From the IMG/VR virus record IMGVR_UViG_3300025889_000888, positions 1-25,000 of that record: a DNA stretch of 25,000 nt; one strand, 5' to 3'. The DNA is from a virus. The notes below the pieces were generated by a model. It was given only the letters and a program-made list of their open reading frames with translations, did not search any database and was not told the origin of the DNA. The translations under genes and the position numbers were made by a program. Every line of letters starts with the position of its first letter. Positions within the stretch are counted from its first letter, which is position 1. Below, one piece after another: positions 6,538-13,890 of this stretch.

Positions 6538-6756
6538 TTAAAATACTGATTCGTTTTCGTATAAATTGTCTTCGATTTTATCGTGAATCCAATCGTTGTA
6601 AAATTCCATTGAAACTTCTTCGCCGTTTACCTCTACATAGTAAGGTTCAATTTCTAAATAAGAAGGCGTATCATAATCGCCACGATCATAATAAACTTTG
6701 TACTCAACTAAAATCGTGTAGTCGTTTCCTTTGAATGTGTAAGTGTTTGTTTCCAT
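6538..6756 (-). CDS. Small acidic protein (72 aa), unknown
   Basis: The product (METNTYTFKGNDYTILVEYK...) is rich in Tyr, Asp and Glu, with alternating beta-like segments in the first 50 residues and an acidic helical end. It has no membrane segment or known motif. It starts after the shared leader TTAAAAACAAAACATT and ends 10 bases before the next start. Small, strongly acidic early proteins of phages are often host-takeover or anti-defence factors (DNA mimics among them); that is only a possibility here. Confidence 0.7.
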   Translation of the reverse strand: METNTYTFKGNDYTILVEYKVYYDRGDYDTPSYLEIEPYYVEVNGEEVSMEFYNDWIHDKIEDNLYENESVF

Positions 6757-6768
6757 AATGTTTTGTTT

Positions 6769-6909
6769 TTAATCTAATAACATTTTTAATGCCTTTGGTC
6801 TATTGCCAACGATTTTTGCAATTTCATCGCGTGCGTCTAATGCGTGAGATGCTTCGCATTCAATAATTAATGATTTTGGGGAATTGTGAAAGTGTACTTT
6901 GAATTTCAT
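6769..6909 (-). CDS. Small protein (46 aa), first gene of the accessory island
   Basis: A frame from ATG 6907-6909 to TAA 6769-6771, directly behind the duplicated promoter and leader. The product begins MKFKVHFHNSPKSLIIECEA and continues with a DARDEIAKIVG helix. It looks like a small soluble alpha/beta protein; the strand-then-helix pattern with DA..EI recalls short phage proteins of unknown role. The stop lies 12 bases before the next ATG, within that gene's A-rich leader. Confidence 0.65.
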   Translation of the reverse strand: MKFKVHFHNSPKSLIIECEASHALDARDEIAKIVGNRPKALKMLLD

Positions 6910-6977
6910 AATGTTTTGTTTTTAATTATACCGCAATATATAAAAAATTATATATATACAACAAATTTTATATAAAA
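6907..6977 (-). promoter_or_regulatory. Promoter and leader copy 1 (accessory island)
   Basis: This stretch aligns with 21433-21503 at most positions with one small gap, including the leader TAATTAAAAACAAAACATTATG and the promoter region. On the minus strand TTTG (6962-6965) lies 21 bases before TATATTGC (6933-6940), a weak form of TAnnTTTG, so this copy may be less active than the other. It lies just after the capsid gene's terminator and begins the small-gene island. Confidence 0.6.
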
Positions 6978-6990
6978 TATTTTTTAAAAT

Positions 6991-7024
6991 AAAAAAAGGG
7001 GTAACCGTAAGGCCCCCCCCTTTA
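6991..7024 (-). terminator. Terminator after the major capsid gene
   Basis: Minus-strand hairpin AAAGGGG (7023-7017) pairing with CCCCTTT (7001-6995), with an inner GG/CC step, followed by a run of U to 6991. It lies 22 bases past the capsid stop and separates head genes from the island. Confidence 0.8.
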
Positions 7025-7045
7025 ATTACAAAACAACCGTTAGAA

Positions 7046-8251
7046 TTAAGCGGTTTCAAGTGCAGCTTTCGCGGTGCTAAATGTACCTTGAACAATTGCA
7101 TTTGGTGCGTAGTTTGTAAGCGCAACGCGTTCTTGAGCGCGTACAGTAACAAACCCGTCACGGAAGTTGGTGGAATCTTCGCGTGAAAATTCGATACCAA
7201 GACCGTCACGAATCCAAAGTTGTGTCGCCAATGACAAGTTTCCTACAAGGAATTTTCCGGCCGTTACGGCAGTTGAAAGTACAATTGGCACACCCATAAT
7301 TGCGGGTTGAACACCTTGGATAATTTGGTTTCTAAGGTATTCGTTCGCAGTTGACTTCAACAATACGATTTTGTGGAAATCGGTTGGGTTCAAAAGGATT
7401 GTATCCGCTTGGTAGTTAGACAAATTAAGTTGATTCAAAGCAACAGTCAAAACGTCAAATTCATTTGCGCTTTCGATTGCTAATGCAAATGATCCCGCAG
7501 AAAATGCCGCACCGTCAGTAAATAAACCGTCAAGATTTGGCGAAGAACCGTCACCGTTAAGGATTTCGTTGTCTTCGGCTGAAAGTACTTTTCCGGGTAC
7601 GCGTGCAGACAAATAAGAAGTAAGTTGTGGGGTATCCGCCAACATTTCTTCTGTCAAACGCATATAAGTACCGATTTTTTCAACATTTACGCTTGTTGCG
7701 GTAATGTCGAAATCACTTTGTCCAAGTGTTGAACCTTGGGCAGTTGCAGCCGCGTTGTCAGCATATCCGCTTTCTTTAGGGAAACGAATAGTTTGCGCGT
7801 CAGTTGAACCGATAGGCAATAAAGTACGAATGTGAGTACTTCTTGAAGGGTCAAACTTAATGTTTGGAACCACAGTTTCACCGGCAACAACACCCGTGTA
7901 ATCCGCGGCCATTGTCATATCCGCTTTTACTTCAAAACGTGCGGCGTTGCTATTTCCTTTAAGCATTGCATCAATAGAACCGTTTTTCAATGATTCTTCG
8001 ATTGCGGCTTTAAAAGATTTTGTAGTTGCGCCACTAAATGTTTTTTTAGACTCCATTTCGATCGCGTCCATTCTTTTTGTAGCCGCTTCGAATTTTTCGT
8101 TGTAAGAATTAGTCAAGTTGGAAATTTCGCTTTTCAAAGACGCTTCGATTTCGCCGTTGGCGTTATCTTTAGCCGCGTGAAACGCTTTTTCAATCTTTGA
8201 ATCTACAAGATCACCAATTTGATCCAATTGTTTTTTTAGATTTTCGTCCAT
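7046..8251 (-). CDS. Major capsid protein, HK97 fold
   Basis: This 401-residue protein has a charged coiled-coil N-terminus (about 1-75, the scaffold-like delta domain normally removed by the prohead protease), then the shell domain. The start of the shell, around VVAGETVVPNIKF (about 121-133), and later RVPGKVLSAEDNEILNGDGS (about 218-237) and the final VRAQERVALTNYAPNA fit the HK97 capsid family. It follows portal, Mu F-like and protease genes, starting 4 bases after the protease stop. The product would assemble the icosahedral head. Cleavage probably falls near residues 75-110, but the exact site cannot be read from sequence alone. Confidence 0.93.
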   Translation of the reverse strand: MDENLKKQLDQIGDLVDSKIEKAFHAAKDNANGEIEASLKSEISNLTNSYNEKFEAATKRMDAIEMESKKTFSGATTKSFKAAIEESLKNGSIDAMLKGNSNAARFEVKADMTMAADYTGVVAGETVVPNIKFDPSRSTHIRTLLPIGSTDAQTIRFPKESGYADNAAATAQGSTLGQSDFDITATSVNVEKIGTYMRLTEEMLADTPQLTSYLSARVPGKVLSAEDNEILNGDGSSPNLDGLFTDGAAFSAGSFALAIESANEFDVLTVALNQLNLSNYQADTILLNPTDFHKIVLLKSTANEYLRNQIIQGVQPAIMGVPIVLSTAVTAGKFLVGNLSLATQLWIRDGLGIEFSREDSTNFRDGFVTVRAQERVALTNYAPNAIVQGTFSTAKAALETA

Positions 8252-8255
8252 TTCT

Positions 8256-8948
8256 TTATTTTTTTAGAACGTTAAACAAATATTGATAGATTTCTGAATT
8301 GTCAGCTTTTACGACTTGCGGCTTCGTGACTTCAATATCGTTCGGCGAAGTGCTTAATTGTGCAAAAATTGACTTTAGTTTTAAAATTTCAGCTTCCAAG
8401 GCATAACCAAGGTCATCCGAAATTTCGCCTTTGCGAATTAGTTTCGCAATATTGTCAAACCTTTTTAAAAGTTTGGTTTGGTCAACGTTTCCTTTTACGT
8501 CCAAAATCATTGCTTGGTCGTTTGCCGCTAATGTAACGGCGGAAACTTCAAACAATTTAACTTCGGTAATATTTCGGATACCGTCAACCATTTCTTTTTG
8601 TAGTGGTAAAATTCCAACGCTATTTTCGGTAATGACCCCCGCCTTTATTAATTCAATGACGTCTTCACCTAAACGGGTCTTCGCAATTTGTGCTTCGAAA
8701 ACCAATCCTTTGGCGTCTTCTTCTAAATGTACCATTTTTCCAAGTGGTTTGTCCATATCGTGTTGGTATAAATACTTCACACGGCGACCGTTTTCTTGGA
8801 TAGTTTTAGAATAAGCGCCTTTTCGAATTATATCGTTATCGGAATCTTTATTGTCAAACACCGAAGCGTAGCCTTTCACAATTCCGGCTTTCTTGTCGGC
8901 GTCTATGACTTCGCCCATTGGCGATTGTTTATAGATAATTGTATTCAT
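8256..8948 (-). CDS. Prohead protease (peptidase S78, HK97 family)
   Basis: This 230-residue protein carries the S78 elements: KGYASVFDNKDSDNDII (about 25-41), His63 in YLYQHD, Ser110 in ENSVGI and Glu134 in KLFEVSAVTL, with AAND following where PA is more usual. It cleaves the capsid N-terminal delta domain and itself during maturation. The C-terminal third (about 150-230) is Lys-rich and helical, a probable scaffolding or self-cleavage region. It sits directly before the capsid gene, as expected. Confidence 0.92.
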   Translation of the reverse strand: MNTIIYKQSPMGEVIDADKKAGIVKGYASVFDNKDSDNDIIRKGAYSKTIQENGRRVKYLYQHDMDKPLGKMVHLEEDAKGLVFEAQIAKTRLGEDVIELIKAGVITENSVGILPLQKEMVDGIRNITEVKLFEVSAVTLAANDQAMILDVKGNVDQTKLLKRFDNIAKLIRKGEISDDLGYALEAEILKLKSIFAQLSTSPNDIEVTKPQVVKADNSEIYQYLFNVLKK

Positions 8949-8952
8949 ATTG

Positions 8953-8960
8953 CAAAGATA
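8953..8960 (-). promoter_or_regulatory. TAnnTTTG box just before the protease gene
   Basis: TATCTTTG on the minus strand is a full -7 box match, but it ends only 4 bases before the ATG at 8946-8948, so a transcript would be leaderless or start inside the gene. No good -33 element is present. Reported as a weak candidate. Confidence 0.2.
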
Positions 8961-8976
8961 TTAATTTTCAATTTGT

Positions 8977-9972
8977 TTAAATTTCATCGCCGTCAATCAA
9001 TTCTTCAATAATTGCTTGCGTTGCCAGTCCAAAACCAATACCGGTCAAATCCGTAATGGCTTGGGCGTCGGGTTTACGTTCAAACGTCAAATAACAATTA
9101 CAATTGATTCGATTCGATGCGCTTGACCTTGGATCGCCGGGCATACTTAAAGGTTCGCCGTCAACAACAAAATTTTCCTTAAATCCTACTTTTTGTGTGT
9201 GTGCGGAAATATGCCAATCGCGTGAATTTCTAAAATTGCAATTCCAAACTTTATTTGTCCCGTCTTCACCAAAAAATGTTTTTGCACTTTGGGCGGTTCC
9301 TAAATTAGCGACATAATTCCCTTCGGTTTTAACTATTCGAAGCGCTTGCCATTCTGATAACGTCGCAAAACGCTTTTTTAAAATACGCGCCTTTACAACA
9401 CTATTTTGGTTTGTAAATTCCGGGTCGGTCAATAGTTTCTTCAGGTTCTTTTGAAATTCGTTTTTTGCGGTTCCTTGGACAATTGGTGCAAGTGCAGCGC
9501 TTAATTTTGTCCCTTCGTTGGCAAATACTTCGTTCCAAATTTCTTCGTAGGCTTTTATGTTAGTGTTTTTTTGAATATACTTTTCGTAATTTTTAGAATA
9601 CCAAATGGCGAATCTTGTCCCAATATTTTGGTAAATGCTTTTGTATTGTTCTTTTATTTCGCCTAATCTAAAAACGCCGTCTAAATTATCATATTGACCG
9701 CTTTGTAAATATTGATCGGTCGCTTTTTTATATTGACCTTCAAAATATTTTCGAAGTTTTAGCGTTTCTAAATTTACCGCAATTGATAATTGGCGCAAAT
9801 AATCCTTTTCATATTTCGCAACCGACTTTTGTTCTCGGCGGTCATATATGTCATAACAAACCGCAACGCGTTGTTCTACGTCGTCAAAGTCCCGAACAAT
9901 TTCCGGGTCAATGACACACCGTTGAATAAAGTTGTCTTCTTCTTCGTTACGATAAGGCTTTGGTAACGGCAT
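8977..9972 (-). CDS. Mu F-like minor head protein (phage head morphogenesis)
   Basis: This 331-residue protein has two parts. The first 45 residues (NFIQRC near 14-19, RVAVCYDIYDRR near 35-46) match a short Cys-containing domain often found in phage structural genes. The long helical body and C-terminal block carry the SPP1 gp7 / Mu F signature: RIVKTEGNYVANLGT (about 212-226), DWHISAHTQKVGF (about 252-264), GEPLSMPGDPRS (about 272-283) and INCNCYLTFE (about 288-297). Such proteins are minor head components needed for assembly and sometimes ejected. It lies between portal and protease, the standard place. Confidence 0.9.
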   Translation of the reverse strand: MPLPKPYRNEEEDNFIQRCVIDPEIVRDFDDVEQRVAVCYDIYDRREQKSVAKYEKDYLRQLSIAVNLETLKLRKYFEGQYKKATDQYLQSGQYDNLDGVFRLGEIKEQYKSIYQNIGTRFAIWYSKNYEKYIQKNTNIKAYEEIWNEVFANEGTKLSAALAPIVQGTAKNEFQKNLKKLLTDPEFTNQNSVVKARILKKRFATLSEWQALRIVKTEGNYVANLGTAQSAKTFFGEDGTNKVWNCNFRNSRDWHISAHTQKVGFKENFVVDGEPLSMPGDPRSSASNRINCNCYLTFERKPDAQAITDLTGIGFGLATQAIIEELIDGDEI

Positions 9973-10002
9973 ACCTATTTATTTTTTTTGGCAACGCAAT
10001 AC

Positions 10003-11967
10003 CTACTCATTTTCCGATATACGCTTGGCCCATTCGACCATTGCAGACCCCCCCCATAGGTTATAAGCAACATATCCGCGATCCTTCCACGGTTCGTCTT
10101 TGTATTGCGGGTCAATTTGTGCATTGTCTTTGTGGCGGCTTAAAAAACTATGTACGCGCTTTACGGTTGACAATGACAAGGCTTCGCGTTTTGCCAATTG
10201 ATTTGCGCGTGTCCAACCAACTTCGGTTCCGCCTTTTACAACATCACGGCCGTATTTTTCGCGCCATTCCAACATTCTTTTTGCGTTGTTGGTTGCGCCT
10301 TGTGGGTAATTGTCAAAACTTTCTTCTTTTTGAATCGGTTCGTTGTATTCTTCGGCTTCGTCGTCGTTTTGGTGTTCGGCGCTTTCTTGAATTTCACGGT
10401 CTTGATAATATTCGGCCAAACGATTTGCAAGTGCGGCTTCATATTCTTCGTGCGTTTCAAAAGGCATAAAAACCGTGTTTCCATTATGAAGGTGAACGTG
10501 ATATTCACCGGTTCCACCCATTTCAATACATCTTTGACGTGCTTCGGCGATCGTCGTGTACATATTCAACATTCCGGCAACCAAACGCTTTTCAGTTGGT
10601 TCGTCGGCGGGAATCGTTGGAAGTTCAAAGTCGGGTAAATCAGTATTTTTTACCGGAAGCAAATTTGACGGTATATAATAGTCGTCCATTGCGGGCGTGT
10701 CTTCGTCTTTTCCGTAATTCATAGCTTGGCGCTTTTCGTTAGGCGTAAGCCACCAAGCGGCGGTCATTTGATTAACCACCTTTTCGGTTTCTTCTTGTAG
10801 TTCGGGAATTACCGACGTGTCGAAGTCAATAAATAAATTGTCACCAAATTTAGGCGCCAACCAACGGTTTAATTCGTCGCGGATTTTAAGAAGTTCAGGA
10901 ATTACCGCGTTGGTGTACATCATTTTTCGCGCTTCTTTGACGTTGTTATATGTTGCGCTTTCGACGTTGTTTAATAAAACCGCCGGAATATTGTAAATAT
11001 TACAAAGGTCTTTTATCGTGGTGTTATATTGTTCTATAAGCGACAAATCAGACGCGTTCAATCCGAAATTTACCCAAGATAGTTTTTTAGGTGTAATGAT
11101 AACGTCACCGGCGTTGTTTGAACCTTGGTATTGTTGTTTAAATTTTTCTTTTAGTTGTCGCGCTTGTACTTCGTTAAGGTCGCCTTCTTCGGACATTAGC
11201 ACACCACGGGCCGTTTGATTTTGTAAATATCTAACGCCGGTTGTAAGTGCTTCATTGTTTGCGTCCATTGATCGAAGTCCGGCTTTAAGCGGTGACATTC
11301 CGTACATTGATTGACCACTTCCATCGTAATCCGGATTAAAATCTTTGATATGACAAACATCGTCGGCTTCCATTCTATAAGTGCCATTGTATTCCATTGT
11401 ATAGAAATTAACGGGGCGCATTAAACCGCCGGAATGTATTTCAATGGCTTGTGAAGGCAAAACATAAAGTTCACCGTATTTCGATGCGTTTGCACCCGTG
11501 TCGGGGCCAATTCCGTAGATATAACGGTTTCCCGTAAGTTTTCCGAATGCAATTAATTCGGTGATAAAAGACGCATAACTTTGGGCCGGATTTGGTCGTT
11601 CTAAAAGTTCGTGAAGTTCGGTATCTTGTAATTCAACAAGGGCATTTTTTAAACTTATTTGTGCTTTGTACTGACTATTTCCGTCAAATGATCCCGAAGT
11701 AAGTGCTTTATATCTTTTTAATTCGTTTGAATTTTGTACTTCATAAACTTGAAAAGGAACCGTTGAAGCGGCTTTTGTGATTAAATTAATAATCGCGTAA
11801 ACCGTTGAATTGAATCTATACCCTTTATCAATGTAAGTATTATCATTTTCGGCGCTTGTCACTAAAGTTTCGCCAAGGAAATTGTATATCGCCCTATTGA
11901 AAGCGGCGTTGGTTTGTTGTGAATTTTTACCGACCAAACCTTTTAATCTATCGAAAAAAGATGCCAT
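10003..11967 (-). CDS. Portal protein with long C-terminal extension
   Basis: Residues 1 to about 440 are an HK97-type portal: VYAIINLITKAASTVPFQVY (about 57-76), LGRPNP-like LLERPNPAQS (121-130), a MYGMSPL (221-227) turn and a stem/crown region. The portal is the dodecameric channel through which DNA enters the head. The protein is 654 residues, about 200 longer than usual. Two segments follow: about 470-512 (TTIAEARQRCIEMGGTG, then MPFETHEEYE) and about 550-650 (NYPQGATNNAKRMLEW, VGWTRANQLAKREALS, YNLWGGSAMVEWAK). Both resemble modules appended to other phage head proteins, without known function. An acidic linker (about 525-550) joins them. Confidence 0.9.
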   Translation of the reverse strand: MASFFDRLKGLVGKNSQQTNAAFNRAIYNFLGETLVTSAENDNTYIDKGYRFNSTVYAIINLITKAASTVPFQVYEVQNSNELKRYKALTSGSFDGNSQYKAQISLKNALVELQDTELHELLERPNPAQSYASFITELIAFGKLTGNRYIYGIGPDTGANASKYGELYVLPSQAIEIHSGGLMRPVNFYTMEYNGTYRMEADDVCHIKDFNPDYDGSGQSMYGMSPLKAGLRSMDANNEALTTGVRYLQNQTARGVLMSEEGDLNEVQARQLKEKFKQQYQGSNNAGDVIITPKKLSWVNFGLNASDLSLIEQYNTTIKDLCNIYNIPAVLLNNVESATYNNVKEARKMMYTNAVIPELLKIRDELNRWLAPKFGDNLFIDFDTSVIPELQEETEKVVNQMTAAWWLTPNEKRQAMNYGKDEDTPAMDDYYIPSNLLPVKNTDLPDFELPTIPADEPTEKRLVAGMLNMYTTIAEARQRCIEMGGTGEYHVHLHNGNTVFMPFETHEEYEAALANRLAEYYQDREIQESAEHQNDDEAEEYNEPIQKEESFDNYPQGATNNAKRMLEWREKYGRDVVKGGTEVGWTRANQLAKREALSLSTVKRVHSFLSRHKDNAQIDPQYKDEPWKDRGYVAYNLWGGSAMVEWAKRISENE

Positions 11968-11984
11968 TAAGTTGAAAGTTTTTA

Positions 11985-11992
11985 CAAAAATA
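11985..11992 (-). promoter_or_regulatory. TAnnTTTG box before the portal gene
   Basis: TATTTTTG on the minus strand lies 17 bases upstream of the portal ATG (11965-11967) in the short gap after the terminase stop. A -33 element is not convincing. Possibly an internal promoter; AT richness makes chance likely. Confidence 0.22.
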
Positions 11993-11996
11993 CTAA

Positions 11997-13187
11997 TTAT
12001 ATAACAAAGAAATCCGCTCGCTTCGAATATTGCGAATAAACCGCATATCTTATCGCGTCCATCAAGTGGTTGTTTTTGTCAACCGGTTTATTTATGATTG
12101 TCCCGTCTTTTAATTCTTCCCAATAATATCCCGAATATTCTTTTTGCAAATTCAGCGATTCGCGACTAACATAAATTTCAAATTCTTTTAATAACGAAAT
12201 CCCAGCGTTGACCGAACCTTGTCCTTTTGTCGCCGCTTTTATCAAAACGCTTTGTCGTCGTAATTCTTCGATTGATTTGGGTTCGCTACTATCCGCATAG
12301 GTCAAAACTTGACCATACCCCCCCGCCTTAAAGAAATGCGCCAAATCTTGGTTTGTCATTGCGGTTTTGTAAAGTATTTCGTGAACATAAATCTTGTCAT
12401 TTTTACGAAAAACCAAAACACCCGCCGAAGGATCGTTTGAAAATCCAAAATCAAGTCCAATTACGGCTTCAGTTTGAATATCAAATTCGGGAAAATCTTT
12501 GTGGGGGATAAAATTCCAATTACTGAAAATTTGACGCTTTGAATAAAACGCACGTTGTCCTTCGCCATAAACACGGAAATAATCCGGGTCACGTTCGCGC
12601 ATCCTTTCAATTTCAAATATCAATTCGGGCGACAAAAATTTATTGTCTTTGTAGGTTGTTATCCAAGTGTCGGAATCTTCGCGCGGAATAACTTCGTCGT
12701 AAATCCACGAATTGACATCTGACGGGTTGAAGTCCAAAATCATTTTATCGGTGCAACGCATATTGATTTGGCGAAAATCTTCAATATCTAATTCGTTGGC
12801 TTCGTTTAGAAATGCAATTGAACGCTTTCTTCCGCGTATTTTTTGGGGTTGATCGATCGAAATAAACGAAACGACGCTTTTGTTGTATTCAAACGTCGAT
12901 TCGGCTTTGTTGTGGTTACCTTGCCAATAAATTCCCGTTGCTTCGGCGATTTGGAAAAAGTCGCGCATTACAGAACCTTTTAACGCCGGCAAAGTTTTTC
13001 GAACAATGTCAATTGATATTGGTTTGTCGGTTGTAGTAAGTAAATAACACAAATATTGACAAACGGCGTAGGTTTTTCCCGAGCGGGTTCCACCCTGCAA
13101 AACCGCATATCTTTTATCCGATTCTAAAAGGTCGTAAAATTGTTTGTTGCAAAATTGCTCTACTTCTTGTCTTCGGCCGGTTTCCAT
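11997..13187 (-). CDS. terL: Terminase large subunit
   Basis: This 396-residue protein is the DNA-packaging motor. The ATPase half has Walker A GGTRSGKT (32-39) and Walker B SIAFLNEA (123-130, catalytic Glu129), with an FNPS coupling motif (153-156). The nuclease half has the RNase-H-like acidic residues Asp246 (GLDFG), Asp299 (YADSS) and Asp377 (LMDAIRYA). Motifs agree with the PBSX/Terminase_3 group. It overlaps the 3' end of the small subunit gene by 28 bases and is followed by the portal gene, the canonical order. Confidence 0.96.
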   Translation of the reverse strand: METGRRQEVEQFCNKQFYDLLESDKRYAVLQGGTRSGKTYAVCQYLCYLLTTTDKPISIDIVRKTLPALKGSVMRDFFQIAEATGIYWQGNHNKAESTFEYNKSVVSFISIDQPQKIRGRKRSIAFLNEANELDIEDFRQINMRCTDKMILDFNPSDVNSWIYDEVIPREDSDTWITTYKDNKFLSPELIFEIERMRERDPDYFRVYGEGQRAFYSKRQIFSNWNFIPHKDFPEFDIQTEAVIGLDFGFSNDPSAGVLVFRKNDKIYVHEILYKTAMTNQDLAHFFKAGGYGQVLTYADSSEPKSIEELRRQSVLIKAATKGQGSVNAGISLLKEFEIYVSRESLNLQKEYSGYYWEELKDGTIINKPVDKNNHLMDAIRYAVYSQYSKRADFFVI

Positions 13188-13522
13188 TTTATAACCGTTG
13201 ATTTAATTCCGCCTTCGTGTTTGATTTCTTGGCGCGTTCCATTTAGTCGATGCGCTTCGTGTTCTTCACTAATCATTTTCATTGCCGCGATTTGCAAACT
13301 TGGGACTTCGGAATCAATCCATCCGGACAATAATTTGGTTTTCTTTGATACGCGTTTTTCTTCGACGGCCTTTTTAATAGGGTCGGATTCGTGTAATTTA
13401 TGATTGTAAAAAGTTTCTTTTGAACAAGGCAAAAACGCCACAATATGTTCAATAAACATCAAATTGTGTTCTTCAATCGCCTTCAGCGCTTTTTTTTCAA
13501 GTTCTTTACTATCGTAGGCCAT
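13160..13522 (-). CDS. terS: Terminase small subunit
   Basis: The open frame extends up to 13567, but the ATG at 13520-13522 is preferred because it follows the typical leader AAAAACAAAACT and clears the upstream 43-aa gene. It gives 120 residues starting MAYDSKELEKKAL. Residues about 17-40 (LMFIEHIVAFLPCSKETFYNHKL) look like a helix-turn-helix for binding the packaging site, followed by an oligomerisation region and a basic C-terminus. Position directly before the large subunit, with an overlap, makes the assignment likely even though small subunits diverge fast. Confidence 0.82.
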   Translation of the reverse strand: MAYDSKELEKKALKAIEEHNLMFIEHIVAFLPCSKETFYNHKLHESDPIKKAVEEKRVSKKTKLLSGWIDSEVPSLQIAAMKMISEEHEAHRLNGTRQEIKHEGGIKSTVIKWKPAEDKK

Positions 13523-13544
13523 AGTTTTGTTTTTACAAATGGAA

Positions 13545-13676
13545 TTACCAACGTAATGAAATACCAATTATCCCAACATAAATATCGACGGACTTCATTG
13601 AATCGTCTTCAAATGCGTCTAAATATTCAAAGCCAAAACAAAGTCCGATTAATGGATAAATTTGGATTTCCGTCAC
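13545..13676 (-). CDS. Small hypothetical protein (43 aa), GTG start
   Basis: A frame starting at GTG 13674-13676 overlaps the TGA of the upstream 71-aa gene (GTGA) and runs to TAA 13545-13547, filling the gap before the small terminase. The product begins VTEIQIYPLIGLCFGFEYLD and ends GIIGISLRW. It has two hydrophobic strands around an acidic turn. Short phage proteins with a PLIGxxFGFEY-like opening and a terminal LG(I/L)xxxxW pattern seem familiar from Bacteroidota phages. The overlap and full use of the interval support it. Confidence 0.55.
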   Translation of the reverse strand: MTEIQIYPLIGLCFGFEYLDAFEDDSMKSVDIYVGIIGISLRW

Positions 13677-13888
13677 TTTTTATATTTTTTGTAAAGGTAA
13701 ATATAAAATTCGTAAATCTTTTGTTGGTATTCATTCTTGGAATGTACCTTTCCGGTGGTTTGTGCGAAACCGTCGATTTCATAAACCAATATATACCCCC
13801 CCGGTCTTATTTTAGGATAAATCCGAATATTGTTGTTTGTACACCAAATAAACGCCTTGTAAAATTGTGGTAAAATATTGTAGTCCAT
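13673..13888 (-). CDS. Small hypothetical protein (71 aa)
   Basis: The product (MDYNILPQFYKAFIWCTNNN...) has a helical start, a beta hairpin around IRPGGYILVYEIDG (about 27-40) and a Lys/Tyr-rich helical end (YEFYIYLYKKYKK). It lies two bases after the primase-helicase stop and overlaps the next gene by GTGA, so it belongs to the replication transcript. Its hairpin-then-basic-helix layout suggests nucleic-acid contact but no family is recognised. Confidence 0.7.
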   Translation of the reverse strand: MDYNILPQFYKAFIWCTNNNIRIYPKIRPGGYILVYEIDGFAQTTGKVHSKNEYQQKIYEFYIYLYKKYKK

Positions 13889-13890
13889 TT

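Noticed and set aside
9960-10638. Plus-strand open frames opposite the portal gene
   Set aside because: They are antisense shadows of the clear portal C-terminus; their Cys/Arg/Phe-rich composition is not protein-like.
13523-13567. Longer start for the small terminase
   Set aside because: It would overlap the 43-aa gene and lacks the A-rich leader found before 13522.
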